Shown here: piece after piece, positions 48,536 to 59,024 of the stretch
Position numbering within the stretch: the first letter of the stretch is position 1
Layout: each line of letters starts with the position of its first letter
NCBI RefSeq assembly: GCF_003096555.1
Contig: NZ_QEKM01000001.1
Span: 2,666,001 to 2,730,000, forward strand
Direction of reading: 5' to 3'
DNA length: 64,000 nucleotides
DNA from: Simplicispira sp. 125
GTDB taxonomy: Bacteria > Pseudomonadota > Gammaproteobacteria > Burkholderiales > Burkholderiaceae_C
Translations under genes and position numbers: made by a program
The notes under the pieces: generated by a model
Told to the model about the DNA's origin: nothing
The model's input: the letters and a program-made list of their open reading frames with translations, nothing else
The model's database searches: none

Positions 48536-50404
48536 TCACAGCTCGATCTTGGAGCCTAGCTCGACCACTGCGTTGTTGGGCAGGTTCAGAAAGTCTGCCG
48601 CCGCGCTGGCGTTGCGGTGCATCTGGGCAAACAGCTTTTCGCGCCATGGCGCCATGCCGCCGCCAATCGACGGGATGACCGTATCGCGCGAAAGGAAATA
48701 GCTGGTGGTCATGGGCTCGACTTCGCAGCCGCGCCCACGCAGCAGTTGCAGGGCGCGCGGCACATCGGGGTCGTTCTTGAAACCGTAATGGATCACCACT
48801 TGCCAGCAGTCGTGCCCCAACGATTCGACCTGCAGGCGCTTATCCAGCCCGATCCAGGGAACCTCATGGTTTTGCACCGTCACAAACAGGTTCTGGCGGT
48901 GCAGTACCTTGTTGTGCTTGAGGTTGTGCAACAGGGCATTGGGCACCGCACCATGCTCGGAGCTCAGGAACACAGCGGTTCCGTCGACCCGCGTCGGCGG
49001 GCTGATGAAAACCGAATCGAGAAAGCTGACCAGATCGATCGCGTCGGAGCGCAATTTGTCGTTCAGCAGATAACGGCCCCGCTTCCAGGTCATCATCAAT
49101 GTGAAGACCGCGCCGCCAATCAGCAGCGGGAACCACCCGCCCTGGAACAATTTGAGCAGGTTGGAGCTGAAAAACGCGAGATCGACGATAAAAAAGCAAC
49201 CCGTGGCGGCCACACACAGCGCCAGCGGATAGTTCCAGCGATAGCGCAGCACGAAGAAGGTCAGCACGGTGGTGATCAGCATGTCCAGCGTGACGGCGAT
49301 GCCATAGGCGGCTGCCAGATTACTGGACGAGCGGAACATCACCACGGCCAGCACGATGGCGACAAACAAGCCCCAGTTGACAAACGGTATGTAGATTTGC
49401 CCGGTATCGCGCACGCTGGTGTGCTGCACGTTCAGACGTGGCAGATAACCCAGCTGGATCACTTGTTTGGTCACACTGAAGGCACCGGTAATCAGGGCCT
49501 GCGAGGCAATCACCGTCGCCATGGTGGCCAATACCACCAGCGGCACCAGCGCCCAGTCCGGGGCCATCATGTAGAACGGGTTCTTCACCGCTTCGGGGTT
49601 GGCCAGCAGCAGCGCACCCTGGCCAAAGTAATTGAGCGTGAGAGAAGGCATCACCACGGCGAACCAGGCCATGCGGATGGGTTTTTTTCCGAAATGGCCC
49701 AGGTCGGCATACAAGGCCTCGGCGCCCGTCACACACAGTACCACGGCCCCAAGGATGATGAAACTCGTTCCCGGGTTGTAGAAAATGAAACCTATTGCAT
49801 GGTGAGGGCTCAGCGCCCACAGGATTTCGGGGTGGCCAATGATGTGCGAGACCCCCAGAGCCGAAATGCACAGCATCCACACCAGCGTGATCGGCCCGAA
49901 AAAACGGCCAATACCGCCCGTACCCCGCTTTTGCACCACAAAAAGGCAGAACAGCACCAGCAGTGTCAGAGGCAGAACGAACTGGGTGAAATGCGGGGAA
50001 ACCACCTCCAGCCCTTCCACCGCCGACAAAACCGAGATGGCCGGGGTGATGACGCCATCACCATAGAACAGCGAAGTGCCAAAAATACCCATGGCCAGCA
50101 GGGCACTGCGCAGGCGGGGCTTGTCCTTCACCGCCTGCGACGCCAGCGCCAGCATGGCCACCAGCCCGCCCTCGCCATTGTTGTCGGCCCGCAGCACCAG
50201 TACCACGTACTTGATGGACACGATGACGGTCAACGTCCAGAACAGGATCGACAGAATGCCGTAGATGTTGGCCTGCGTGAAAGGCACGTGGCCTGAGGCA
50301 AAGACCTCTTTGAGTGCATACAGCACACTGGTGCCGATATCGCCATAGACGACACCGATGGCAGCCAGAGTGAGCGCTGCCGCAGAAGATTTTGTGTGCT
50401 GCAC
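48536..50404 (-). CDS. kup: KUP-family potassium uptake protein
   Basis: This K+/H+ symporter has about 12 helices and a cytoplasmic C-terminal domain. It carries [21 protein letters not shown] at the N-terminus, [20 protein letters not shown] and [23 protein letters not shown] 50404 is chosen because AGGGGA lies just upstream and it gives 622 residues, the length of E. coli Kup. A longer frame extends to 50512. It is placed between gshA and benE in a minus-strand group that also carries trkH and trkA. Confidence 0.95.
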   Translation of the reverse strand: MQHTKSSAAALTLAAIGVVYGDIGTSVLYALKEVFASGHVPFTQANIYGILSILFWTLTVIVSIKYVVLVLRADNNGEGGLVAMLALASQAVKDKPRLRSALLAMGIFGTSLFYGDGVITPAISVLSAVEGLEVVSPHFTQFVLPLTLLVLFCLFVVQKRGTGGIGRFFGPITLVWMLCISALGVSHIIGHPEILWALSPHHAIGFIFYNPGTSFIILGAVVLCVTGAEALYADLGHFGKKPIRMAWFAVVMPSLTLNYFGQGALLLANPEAVKNPFYMMAPDWALVPLVVLATMATVIASQALITGAFSVTKQVIQLGYLPRLNVQHTSVRDTGQIYIPFVNWGLFVAIVLAVVMFRSSSNLAAAYGIAVTLDMLITTVLTFFVLRYRWNYPLALCVAATGCFFIVDLAFFSSNLLKLFQGGWFPLLIGGAVFTLMMTWKRGRYLLNDKLRSDAIDLVSFLDSVFISPPTRVDGTAVFLSSEHGAVPNALLHNLKHNKVLHRQNLFVTVQNHEVPWIGLDKRLQVESLGHDCWQVVIHYGFKNDPDVPRALQLLRGRGCEVEPMTTSYFLSRDTVIPSIGGGMAPWREKLFAQMHRNASAAADFLNLPNNAVVELGSKIEL

Positions 50405-50557
50405 TGATTTCCCCTGCCTGCCGGGCGGACAGGGTTCCATGAACCTGAGAGGGCTTATTCTGCGCTCCCAGGCCCCGCCCCTCCGGTGTGTGCGGAACCA
50501 TTCACCCCGCAAAATTACAATTTGTTGCGTCGCAACAACTGAACGCGACCGCCCCGC

Positions 50558-51853
50558 TCAGTCGTAAATTTCGGCGTCCGGGTTGGTTGCTTCCAGCTCG
50601 TAGCTTGCGGCCAGCATGGCCAGGCGCGCCACCACACCATACATATAGAAGCGGTTGGGCGCACTGGCCCCGGGGCGTACACCGCGCTGCGGCAGGTGAT
50701 TGCTGTGGTCAAACGCCAGCGGCACAAAATCGGCGCCTGGCGCGTTGAGGTTCTCGTCCACGCCCCGGTCAGCGTGCACACGGTAGAAGCCCCCCACCAC
50801 GTAACGGTCCATCATGTAAACCACGGGCTCGGCCACGGCGTCGTGCATGCGCTCCTGGGTCAGCACGCCTTCCTGAACGATGACGTCATGCACGGGCTGC
50901 CCGTCCTTGATCACCGCCACCATGTTCTTGGCTTTGGGGTTGAGCGCTTGCAGCTCCTTGGCATCGTGCACCGTCATCACGCCCATGCCATGGGTGCCGT
51001 TATCAGCCTTGACCACCACAAACGGTTTTTCGTGGATGCCGTATTCCTTGTACTTGCGCCGGATCTTGCCGAGCAGCGCGTCCACCTGGGCCTGCAACCC
51101 TTCCATCCCGGTATCGGCTGCGAAATCGACCTCTCCACATTTGGCAAACATCGGGTTGATGAGCCACGGATCGATACCCAGCAGTTTGCCAAAGCGTTTG
51201 GACACCTCTTCATAGCTGCGAAAGTGGTTGCTTTTGCGCCGCACAGACCAGCCCGCATGCAACGGTGGCAGCAGGTATTGTTCGTGCAAGTCTTCCAAAA
51301 TGCCCGGTGCACCGGCCGACAGGTCGTTATTGAGCAGGATGGTGCAGGGGTCGAAGTTCTTGAGCTCCAGGCGCCCGCGGGTGCGCACCACGGGTTCGAG
51401 CGTAATGGACTCGCCACTGGGCAACTCGATCACGGTGTTCTTCTTGACCTCGGGGCTGATGGAGCCCACGCGCACATTCAAACCGGCCATATTGAAGATG
51501 CGCTGCAACTGCACCAGGTTTTCCAAATAGACGCTGTTGCGCGTGTGGTTCTCGGGAATGATCAGCAGGTTGCGTGCCTCGGGGCAGATCTTCTCGATAG
51601 CCGCCATGGCCGCCTGCACTGCCAAAGGCAGCATCTCGGGCGTCAGGTGGTTCCAGCCCCCGGGAAACAGGTTGGTATCGACCGGCGCCAGCTTGAACCC
51701 GGCGTTACGGATGTCCACCGAGGTGTAGAACGGCGGCGTATGCTCCATCCACTCCAGCCGGAACCAGCGCTCTGTGGCGGGCATGGAGTCGATGATGCGC
51801 TGTTCAAGCTCGTTGATGGGCCCGGTGAGGGCCGTGATGAGGTTCGGGACCAT
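50558..51853 (-). CDS. gshA: Glutamate-cysteine ligase, proteobacterial ATP-grasp-like type
   Basis: This 431-residue enzyme catalyses the first step of glutathione synthesis. It belongs to the distinct GshA group found in beta- and some other proteobacteria, not the E. coli type. Recognisable stretches are DTNLFPGGWNHLTPEMLPLA, LIIPENHTRNSVYLENL, VKADNGTHGMGVMTV and MDRYVVGGFYRVHADRG. Start ATG 51853 gives MVPNLITALTGPINELEQ. It lies between kup and trkH; GSH and K+ homeostasis are linked in proteobacteria through Kef-type channels, but kef genes are not in the window. Confidence 0.95.
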   Translation of the reverse strand: MVPNLITALTGPINELEQRIIDSMPATERWFRLEWMEHTPPFYTSVDIRNAGFKLAPVDTNLFPGGWNHLTPEMLPLAVQAAMAAIEKICPEARNLLIIPENHTRNSVYLENLVQLQRIFNMAGLNVRVGSISPEVKKNTVIELPSGESITLEPVVRTRGRLELKNFDPCTILLNNDLSAGAPGILEDLHEQYLLPPLHAGWSVRRKSNHFRSYEEVSKRFGKLLGIDPWLINPMFAKCGEVDFAADTGMEGLQAQVDALLGKIRRKYKEYGIHEKPFVVVKADNGTHGMGVMTVHDAKELQALNPKAKNMVAVIKDGQPVHDVIVQEGVLTQERMHDAVAEPVVYMMDRYVVGGFYRVHADRGVDENLNAPGADFVPLAFDHSNHLPQRGVRPGASAPNRFYMYGVVARLAMLAASYELEATNPDAEIYD

Positions 51854-51947
51854 GGCTGCCTTGAATGACGCGGTTGGAGTCGATTGTAGGGACTTGCACA
51901 GCGCCTCCCAGACTTTTCAGAGTGCCACAGATGCCCATTTCTCAGCC

Positions 51948-53414
51948 TCAGCGCCGCCAAAACGCCGGCGTCAGCAGCGCCATAAAGCTCAAGATCTCCA
52001 GGCGCCCCAGCAGCATGCCCAGCGTACACACCCAGGTCTGGAAGTCGGTCAGCACCGTGTAGTTAGAGGTTGGCCCGACGATGCCCAGGCCCGGGCCGGT
52101 GCAGTTGACGCTGGCGATCACAGCGCTGAAGGCCGTCAGCGGGTCGAGGTCGGTCAGCATGAGCACCATGCTCAAAACGATGATGGTGCCACCATAGACC
52201 AGCATGAAGGCCATGACCGAAAAAATCATGCGGGGCTCTACCACCGCGCCGCCCAGACGCACGGGCTGCACTGCGTTCGGGTGCACCAGGCGCGTGAGTT
52301 CGCGGCGCGCCTGCTTGACCAGAATGAGCATGCGCACCATCTTGATGCCTCCGCCGGTCGAGCCGGCGCTGGTGGCCACGCCCGAGAGCATGAGCATGAA
52401 CACCGGCGCAAACACCGGCCAGGTCAGATAGTCCACCGTAGCATAACCCGTGGTGGTAGCCACCGAAACCACATGAAAAACGCCATGCCGCAGCGCCTCC
52501 AGCGGACCGTACACCCCCTTGGCCCACAACAGGGCGGCCACGAACAGGCCGCCGCCCAGCAGCGCGGTAAACGTGGCACGCATCTCCGGGTCCCGCCAAA
52601 AACCGTACCAGTGCCCCTTGCGCATGGCGACGAAATACAGCGCAAAATTGCAGCTCGCCAGCAGCATGAACACCAGCGCGATGCATTCCAGCAGCGGCGA
52701 CTGGAAGTGCGCAAAACTCGCATCGTGCGATGACAGCCCGCCCAGGCTCACCGTCGTGAACATGTGCATGGCGGCGTCGAGCGGCTCCATGCCGCCCAGC
52801 CAGTAGGCCAGCGCGCAGCCGAGCGAAAAGAAAAAATAAACCCCCCACAGCCCCTTGGCCGTTCCGGTCATGCGCGGCGTGAGCTTGGTGTCCTTGATGG
52901 GGCCAGCGGCTTCGGCCTTGAACAGCTGGGCGCCGCCCACGCCCAGCAGCGGCAGCACGGCCACGGCCAGGATCAGGATGCCCATGCCGCCGATCCACTG
53001 CAGGAAGGTGCGCCACACATTGACCGATACCGGCAAGCTGTCCAGGCCCGACAAAACAGTCGACCCGGTGGTCGTCAGGCCTGACACCGCCTCGAAATAG
53101 GCATGGGTGAAAGACAAGGGGCGTCCGACCGCGTCGCACGCCAGCATGAGCGGTATGGAGGCAAAAAGCGGCAGCAGCGCCCATACCAGCGACACCAGCA
53201 TCACGCCATGGCGCGGCTGCAACTCGCGTTTGTAGCGGCGCAGAAAAACCACCAGAGCCAGGCCCGCCAGCAACGTCACGCCCATGGACAGCGGGTAAAC
53301 CTGCCACACGCCATCCTGCCAGTACCAGGACACCGCCAGCGGCACGCCCATGGCCATGGCAAACAGCATGATCAGCATGCCCAGCACGCGCAGAACGGGA
53401 AAAACGTCGGTCAT
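51948..53414 (-). CDS. trkH: TrkH-type potassium channel subunit
   Basis: This 488-residue membrane protein has four membrane-pore-membrane repeats. Selectivity-filter-like loops are TTTGSTVL, TTVSLGGLSSH, TTTGYATVD and VNCTGPGLG; QWIGGMGILILAVAVLP is typical. It forms the conducting part of the Trk system, gated by TrkA, which is encoded 25 bases upstream. Start ATG 53414. The C-terminus ends LEILSFMALLTPAFWRR, the conserved Trk end. Confidence 0.96.
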   Translation of the reverse strand: MTDVFPVLRVLGMLIMLFAMAMGVPLAVSWYWQDGVWQVYPLSMGVTLLAGLALVVFLRRYKRELQPRHGVMLVSLVWALLPLFASIPLMLACDAVGRPLSFTHAYFEAVSGLTTTGSTVLSGLDSLPVSVNVWRTFLQWIGGMGILILAVAVLPLLGVGGAQLFKAEAAGPIKDTKLTPRMTGTAKGLWGVYFFFSLGCALAYWLGGMEPLDAAMHMFTTVSLGGLSSHDASFAHFQSPLLECIALVFMLLASCNFALYFVAMRKGHWYGFWRDPEMRATFTALLGGGLFVAALLWAKGVYGPLEALRHGVFHVVSVATTTGYATVDYLTWPVFAPVFMLMLSGVATSAGSTGGGIKMVRMLILVKQARRELTRLVHPNAVQPVRLGGAVVEPRMIFSVMAFMLVYGGTIIVLSMVLMLTDLDPLTAFSAVIASVNCTGPGLGIVGPTSNYTVLTDFQTWVCTLGMLLGRLEILSFMALLTPAFWRR

Positions 53415-53439
53415 GGCACAAGCGCTGCGGACTGCAGCG

Positions 53440-54897
53440 TTAGAAGAACGTGGCGCTCACGCGGAAGAGTTTTTCCACATCCGGCACAAGGCGCTTGTGG
53501 GGCAGGAAGAAAACCACGTGGTCGTTGCTTTCGATCACCGTATGGCTGTGCGGAATGATGACCTCGGGCGGTACGCTCGGCGCACCGGGCAACACCTCGG
53601 CACCGGCTTCGGGCAAGCCGCGCACGATCAGCCCGATGTGCACGTCCTCGGGCAAGCGCAAGTCGCTCACCTTGCGCCCGATGACACGCGAGCTCTTGCG
53701 GTCGCCACGCGCCACGATCTCCAGCGCCTCGGCCACGCCGCGGCGCAGGCTGTGCACGGCCTGCACATCGCCCCGGCGCACATGCGCCAGCAGCTCGCCC
53801 AGCATGGCCTGCGCAGGGGACAGGGCAATGTCGATCTGCGTGCCATGCATCAGGTCGGCATAGCTGCGCCGGTTGATCAGCGCCAGCACGCGCTTGGCAC
53901 CCATGCGCTTGGCCAGCAGGCTGGACATGATGTTGTCCTCGTCGTCATCGGTGAGCGAGAGAAACAGGTCCACCTCTTCGATGCTCTCGCTCTCGAGCAG
54001 CTTCTCGTCAGTGGCATCACCCTGCAACACCAGCACATGCGAGGGCAGCGCAGAGGCCAGGTCGATACAGCGCTGCGGGTTGTCCTCAATCAGCTTGACG
54101 TGAAAGCGCCCCGGTTCGGCACCGAGCTTTTTCGCCAAGCGCAAACCTACATCGCCGCCACCGGCCACCATGATGCGGCGCACCGTGCGCGCCTGCTGGC
54201 CATTGCGGCGGTGCAGCGACGCCAACACAAAAGGCAGGTTCTCACGTGCGGCGAGCACAAACACTTCGTCACCGGGCTCGATGCGCGTGCTGCCGCTGCA
54301 CGGCACAAAACGGTCGGGCTCCTCCGGAAAGCGGCGGTAAATGGCCACCAGGCGCATGGCCACATCGGGCGTCGCTTCGCGCACCTCGCCAATGGTTTTG
54401 CCCACCATGGGTGCGCCCGCGACCGCGCGCGTGGCCACCAGGCAGGCCCGCCCGCCGGCAAACTCGCGCACCTGCATGGACTCGGGGTATTCGATGAGCT
54501 TGCTGATGTAGCGCGTGAGCGAAGCCTCGGGACAGATGATGCTGACAGCAAAGCCCTCGGGACCTGCCAGCGGTCCGGCGGCATCAAACCCCGACGAGCG
54601 CACGCGCGCAATGCGCGTGGGGATGTTGAACAACAGTTGCCCCACCTTGCAGCACACCAGATTGGTCTCGTCCTGCGCTGCGCAGGCAATCAGGATGTCG
54701 GTGTCCTTGGCGCCAGCCTCGGCCAGCACCGCAGGGTCAATGCCGTTGCCCACCACGCCGCGCAGATCCAGGTGGGCTTCAAGCTCGCGCAGGCGGTCGG
54801 CATCGGTGTCGATGACGGTGATGTCGTTGCGCTCGGACACCAGGCTTTCGGCCACGCTTTGGCCCACGCGGCCCGCCCCCAGAATGATGATTTTCAT
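53440..54897 (-). CDS. trkA: Trk system potassium uptake protein TrkA
   Basis: This 485-residue cytoplasmic NAD(H)-binding gating ring has two RCK repeats, each a Rossmann domain plus TrkA-C domain. The first starts MKIIILGAGRVGQSVAESL, the second RRIMVAGGGDVGLRLAKKLG near residue 237. It is about 27 residues longer than E. coli TrkA (458). It is upstream of and probably cotranscribed with trkH. Confidence 0.96.
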   Translation of the reverse strand: MKIIILGAGRVGQSVAESLVSERNDITVIDTDADRLRELEAHLDLRGVVGNGIDPAVLAEAGAKDTDILIACAAQDETNLVCCKVGQLLFNIPTRIARVRSSGFDAAGPLAGPEGFAVSIICPEASLTRYISKLIEYPESMQVREFAGGRACLVATRAVAGAPMVGKTIGEVREATPDVAMRLVAIYRRFPEEPDRFVPCSGSTRIEPGDEVFVLAARENLPFVLASLHRRNGQQARTVRRIMVAGGGDVGLRLAKKLGAEPGRFHVKLIEDNPQRCIDLASALPSHVLVLQGDATDEKLLESESIEEVDLFLSLTDDDEDNIMSSLLAKRMGAKRVLALINRRSYADLMHGTQIDIALSPAQAMLGELLAHVRRGDVQAVHSLRRGVAEALEIVARGDRKSSRVIGRKVSDLRLPEDVHIGLIVRGLPEAGAEVLPGAPSVPPEVIIPHSHTVIESNDHVVFFLPHKRLVPDVEKLFRVSATFF

Positions 54898-54931
54898 GGT
54901 GCGTCAGGCGCAATGTAAGCGTGGCGCACGC

Positions 54932-56212
54932 TCAGGCACGCACTTCGCCTTCGCCCAGCACAACGTATTTGAGCGAGGTCAGGCCTTCGATCCCCACAGG
55001 CCCGCGCGCATGGAATTTGTCGGTGCTGATGCCGATCTCGGCGCCCAGCCCGTATTCAAAACCATCGGCAAAGCGCGTGCTGGCGTTGACGATCACGCTG
55101 CTGGAATCCACCTCGCGCAAAAACTGCTGGGCATGCCTGTGGTCAGAGGTGAGGATGGCCTCGGTGTGGTGGCTGCTGTACTGGTTGATGTGGTCAATGG
55201 CTTCCTGAACGCCCGCCACCACGCGGATGGAGATGATGGGCGCGAGGTATTCCTCAGACCAGTCCTGCTCGGTGGCATCGACCAGTTTCGCTCCCGAAAC
55301 AGGAGCTAACAGCGCCCTGCTTTCGGCGCAAACCCGCATTTCCACCCCTTTTTCCGCGAAGATGCTGCCGATGCGGGGCAGGAATGCCGCGGCCACGCCG
55401 CGCGCCACCAGCAGGCTTTCGCTGGCGTTGCAGGGGCTGTATTTCTGGGTCTTGGCGTTGTCGGCTACGCGCACGGCCATGTCGAGGTCACAGGGGTCGT
55501 CCACATAGGTGTGGCAGTTGCCGTCCAGGTGTTTGATGACGGGCACTTTGGCGTCCGCGCTGATGCGCTCGATCAAACCCTTGCCACCGCGCGGAATGAT
55601 CACATCCACATACTGCGGCAGGGTGATGAGTTGGCCCACCACTGCGCGGTCGGTGGTCTGCACCAGTTGCACGGCATCCTGCGGCAAACCCGCCTCGGCC
55701 AGCGCCTGCTGCACCAACCGGGCCAGCGCCTTGTTGGAGTCGATCGCCTCGGAGCCGCCACGCAGGATGCAGGCATTGCCACTCTTGATCGACAAGCTGG
55801 CCGCCTCGATGGTGACGTTGGGACGGCTCTCGAAAATCATGCCGAACACACCAATCGGCACGCGCATCTGGCCCACGCGGATGCCGCTGGGCTGCTGTTT
55901 CATGCCGATGATCTCGCCAATGATGTCGGGCATGGCGGCCAACTGCTCGCAGCCCTGGGCGCAGGTCTCCAGCACCTGGGGTGTGAGCTTGAGGCGGTCC
56001 ACCAGGGGCTCGGCCAGGCCGGCGGCGCGGGCGCGCTCCAGGTCACGCGCGTTGTCCTGCTGCAGCGCCGGGGTTTGTTCGCGCAGCAAGCGCGCCAGCG
56101 CACGCAGCGCTTTGTTTTTGATAGCTGCTGGCGCTTTAGCCATAAGGGCTGAAGCCACTTTTGCCTGCAAACCGAGGGTCTGGGTGTATTCGGAGACGTT
56201 GAGGGCGTTCAT
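54932..56212 (-). CDS. proA: Gamma-glutamyl phosphate reductase
   Basis: This 426-residue enzyme makes glutamate-5-semialdehyde for proline synthesis. It has [36 protein letters not shown], the catalytic-cysteine region [14 protein letters not shown], and the C-terminal [19 protein letters not shown] and [10 protein letters not shown]. Start ATG 56212. Two stretches of the gene (about residues 17-33 and 292-309) resemble the interspersed palindrome. proA, the arginase gene and the ornithine cyclodeaminase gene within 5 kb all feed proline/ornithine metabolism. Confidence 0.96.
   Translation of the reverse strand: MNALNVSEYTQTLGLQAKVASALMAKAPAAIKNKALRALARLLREQTPALQQDNARDLERARAAGLAEPLVDRLKLTPQVLETCAQGCEQLAAMPDIIGEIIGMKQQPSGIRVGQMRVPIGVFGMIFESRPNVTIEAASLSIKSGNACILRGGSEAIDSNKALARLVQQALAEAGLPQDAVQLVQTTDRAVVGQLITLPQYVDVIIPRGGKGLIERISADAKVPVIKHLDGNCHTYVDDPCDLDMAVRVADNAKTQKYSPCNASESLLVARGVAAAFLPRIGSIFAEKGVEMRVCAESRALLAPVSGAKLVDATEQDWSEEYLAPIISIRVVAGVQEAIDHINQYSSHHTEAILTSDHRHAQQFLREVDSSSVIVNASTRFADGFEYGLGAEIGISTDKFHARGPVGIEGLTSLKYVVLGEGEVRA
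55285..55335 (+). repeat. Possible degenerate palindrome copy inside proA (weak)
   Basis: The plus strand shows CAGGAGCT, three bases, AGCGC, then a CGGCGC right arm. The left part aligns with the rpoN copy, but the right half is poor. It encodes [14 protein letters not shown] in proA. Confidence 0.35.
56113..56162 (+). repeat. Possible palindrome copy inside proA, N-terminal part
   Basis: The plus strand shows GATAGCT, three bases, GGCGCTT, seven bases, AAGGGCT, then a poorly matching GCCAC block. The left half matches the family at 13 of 14 block positions. It encodes [15 protein letters not shown], a region that is naturally Ala/Lys-rich in ProA, so chance or codon-level resemblance is possible. 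Confidence 0.45.
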
Positions 56213-56428
56213 GCCTGGATTCTGCCGCAGTTAGCGCCCGCGCAACGCCTGGCCCACGCCTTCCCTACAAGCCGGGCGAGAACCGGTGCCTTATTCACCC
56301 TGGGCGCACGCCCAGCGCCTCCTCCTACGCCGTGGTGCGTTCACCGCTGACAGACGAATCGCGGCACAGAACTAGCATGGAAAGCTCACTGGCAAGCTGT
56401 TTTGCCATCCCTTTACAGGAGATTTCCC

Positions 56429-56638
56429 ATGAGCGTAGCCAAGGTCATTGAAGTCAGCGCCACCAGCGCCAAGAGTTTTGAAGATGCCATCAACCAGGGC
56501 ATCGCCCGCGCCTGCGACAGCGTGAAAAACGTGCGCGGCGCCTGGATCAAGGAGCAGAAAGTGTCCGTAGAAGACGGCCGCATCACCTCGTATCGCGTGA
56601 ACATGCAAGTGACGTTTGTCGTGGGCGACGGCAAATAA
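56429..56638 (+). CDS. Dodecin-family flavin-binding protein
   Basis: This 69-residue protein (MSVAKVIEVSATSAKSFEDA) has the flavin-stacking Trp in RGAWIKEQKV and the terminal YRVNMQVTFVVGDGK. Dodecins assemble as hollow dodecamers that store riboflavin or FMN. Start ATG 56429 follows AGGAGA. It is a single gene between divergent proA and convergent holA. Confidence 0.95.
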   Translation: MSVAKVIEVSATSAKSFEDAINQGIARACDSVKNVRGAWIKEQKVSVEDGRITSYRVNMQVTFVVGDGK

Positions 56639-56702
56639 GTTCGCCCTGTGCCCGCGCAGCTTGTATGGGTCGCGGGCGACTCACACCAGCGCGTGTCACC
56701 CA

Positions 56703-57752
56703 CTAACCGCGACAGGTTTTACCCAGCTGCATTGCCAACCGCTGCAACGCCTGCCAGGGCTGCGTCGGCCAGTCGGGCTGCTTGAGGCCCTTGACGATGC
56801 CGTCCACCAGGTGGGCCGATTGCAGCAGGCGCGCCAACGCGGCGTCGCCCACGCGCGGCAGGATGCGTTCGTACAGGCGCTCCTTGGTGCCCCAGATGCG
56901 GTTTTCCCGCAGGGCCATGGGCAAGGGGCGGCCTGCGTTCATGGCATCTTTCACGCGCTTCAAGGCGCGAATATCCTCGGCCAGAGCCCAGTGCACCAGC
57001 ACCGGCGCTTCGCCCTCGGCTTCCAGGCCATCGAGCATGCGCTGCACGCGCAGCACCTGGCCCGCCAGCACCGCCTCGGAGAGCTTGAAAACGTCGTAGC
57101 GCGCTACGTTGAGCACGGCCGCCTCCACCTGCGCCTGCGAGAGCTCGCCCGGCGGATGCAGCAGGCCCAGCTTGCTGATCTCCTGGTGCGCCGCCAGCAG
57201 GTTGCCTTCCACCCGGTCGGCAAAAAACTGCAGCGTGCGCTGGCCCTCTTCTCCCGCCGCCACGCGCTGGCCCTGCACGCCCAGGCGCTGGGCAATCCAC
57301 TGCGGCAGCGCACCGCGCTCGATGGGGTCGATCTGCACCGCCACCCCCGCAGCGTCGAGCGCGCCAAACCAGGCGCCCGTTTTGGTCGCCTTGTCGAGCC
57401 TGGGCAGTTGCACCACGGTGAGCGTGCTGTCGTTGCCCCGCGCGCCTTCAGCGATCTGCTGCAGCGCCACACTGCCATCCTTGCCGGGCTTGCCCGAGGG
57501 GATGCGGATTTCGATGATCTGCCGGTCGGCGAACAGGCTCAGACTGCCGCCCGCCGCCAGCACCGCGCTCCAGTCGAAATGCGCGCCCGCCACGGTGAAG
57601 CTGCTGCGTTCGGTGTAGCCCTGGGCGCGTGCGGCGGAGCGAATGGCATCCGCTGCCTCTTGCTGCAACAGGGCTTCGTCGCCATGCAGCACATACAGCG
57701 GCGCAAGGCCGCGTTGCAGCTGTGCGGTCAGTTGGGCCAGGGCGACTTGCAT
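56703..57752 (-). CDS. holA: DNA polymerase III delta subunit
   Basis: This 349-residue clamp-loader subunit opens the beta clamp. It has LAPLYVLHGDEALLQQEAADAI at the N-terminus, FADRQIIEIRIPSGKPG, and the helical C-terminal region LVHWALAEDIRALKRVKDA. Start ATG 57752. In related genomes holA normally follows leuS-lptE directly; here a plus-strand arginase/cyclodeaminase pair lies between holA and lptE. Confidence 0.93.
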   Translation of the reverse strand: MQVALAQLTAQLQRGLAPLYVLHGDEALLQQEAADAIRSAARAQGYTERSSFTVAGAHFDWSAVLAAGGSLSLFADRQIIEIRIPSGKPGKDGSVALQQIAEGARGNDSTLTVVQLPRLDKATKTGAWFGALDAAGVAVQIDPIERGALPQWIAQRLGVQGQRVAAGEEGQRTLQFFADRVEGNLLAAHQEISKLGLLHPPGELSQAQVEAAVLNVARYDVFKLSEAVLAGQVLRVQRMLDGLEAEGEAPVLVHWALAEDIRALKRVKDAMNAGRPLPMALRENRIWGTKERLYERILPRVGDAALARLLQSAHLVDGIVKGLKQPDWPTQPWQALQRLAMQLGKTCRG

Positions 57753-57944
57753 GGGCGGCAGTGTATCGCCCCGCCCTGGTGCGGCCAGTGCACTCGGCCC
57801 CTCAGCAGCGCCCTTGATTGCGCATAGCGCTATTTTTCACTGGCAAAGTGCATTGCATCCTGCAGTAATTGCACAATTTTCTCACTTTTCTTTGGCCGCG
57901 CCCTTGCGGAGAATTCTCTGCATACACAAGATAAGGAGACCATC

Positions 57945-59024
57945 ATGGTGAATTTCATGGGCGTAAACAGCGTACGCGAACTGGTGCAGCACGTCGGGTT
58001 GGCACATTTCTTGGAGCAACTGGTGGAGGCCATGGACAGCGACTACCGGCGCTGGGAGCAGTTCGACAAATCGGCGCGGCACGCCATTCACTCCCCCGTC
58101 GGAGTGATCGAACTCATGCCCACCAGCGACGGGCACCTGTACTGCTTCAAGTATGTCAACGGCCACCCCAAGAACACGGCCGAGGGCTTGCTCACCGTCA
58201 CGGCCTTTGGTGTACTGGCCGATGTGGACACCGGCTACCCGCTGCTGGTGTCCGAACTCACGCTGACCACCGCACTGCGCACCGCCGCCATGTCGGTGCT
58301 GGCCGCGCGCCACCTGGCCCGGCAGGACAGCCGCACCATGGCGCTGATCGGCAATGGCGCGCAAAGCGAGTTCCAGGCGCTGGCTTTCTATCACCTGCAG
58401 GGCATCCGCCAACTGCGCCTGTTCGACACAGACCCCGGAGCCAGCGCAAAACTCGAACGCAACCTAACGCGCCTGGACCTGCCGGACCTGCAGATCGTGC
58501 GCTGCGCATCGGTGCAGGAGGCCGTGCGCGGCAGCGACATCGTGACCACGGTCACCGCCGACAAGCGCAACGCCACCATCTTGCTGCCCGAGATGATCGA
58601 GGCGGGCATGCACCTCAATGCCGTGGGTGGCGACTGCCCTGGCAAGACCGAACTGCACGAAGGCATCCTGCGCCGCAGCGACGCCCTTGTGGTGGTCGAG
58701 TACGAACCCCAATCGCGCGTCGAGGGCGAAATCCAGCAATTGCCCGCCGACTTTGCCGTGACCGAGTTCACCCGCGTGCTGCGCGGCACAGCACCAGGTC
58801 GGCGCACGGGGCAGGAGGTGACGGTTTTTGATTCAGTCGGTTTTGCACTGGAGGATTTCTCGGCCCTGCGCACACTGCACGCGCTGCTGCAACAATACCC
58901 GCACCTGGCGACCCCCATTGATTTGGTGCCAGAGATGCAAGACCCCAAGGACCTGTTCGGCGTGCTGCACGGCGCGGCCCGCCAGGCCCCCACCCCCGCC
59001 CATCCGGAGGCCCTGCCCGCATGA
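57945..59024 (+). CDS. Ornithine cyclodeaminase
   Basis: This 359-residue NAD-dependent enzyme converts ornithine to proline and ammonia. The Rossmann motif reads ALIGNGAQSEFQALAFYHL (about 126-144); substrate-side stretches are GVIELMPTSDGHLYCFKYVNGHP and LNAVGGDCPGKTELH. Start ATG 57945 has AAGGAG seven bases upstream. It overlaps the arginase start by ATGA, so arginine is processed to ornithine and then proline by one transcript. Ectoine or other mu-crystallin-type activities are less likely given this partner. Confidence 0.94.
   Translation: MVNFMGVNSVRELVQHVGLAHFLEQLVEAMDSDYRRWEQFDKSARHAIHSPVGVIELMPTSDGHLYCFKYVNGHPKNTAEGLLTVTAFGVLADVDTGYPLLVSELTLTTALRTAAMSVLAARHLARQDSRTMALIGNGAQSEFQALAFYHLQGIRQLRLFDTDPGASAKLERNLTRLDLPDLQIVRCASVQEAVRGSDIVTTVTADKRNATILLPEMIEAGMHLNAVGGDCPGKTELHEGILRRSDALVVVEYEPQSRVEGEIQQLPADFAVTEFTRVLRGTAPGRRTGQEVTVFDSVGFALEDFSALRTLHALLQQYPHLATPIDLVPEMQDPKDLFGVLHGAARQAPTPAHPEALPA

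Noticed and set aside
48617..50296. A 559-codon plus-strand frame opposite kup
   Set aside because: His/Gln-rich antisense shadow; Kup is certain on the other strand.
53350..54918. A 522-codon plus-strand frame opposite trkA
   Set aside because: Antisense shadow with His/Ala/Gln bias and no recognisable domain.
57820..57860. CATAGCGCTATTTTT upstream of the ornithine cyclodeaminase gene as a palindrome copy
   Set aside because: Only one half of the core is present and the block spacing does not fit.
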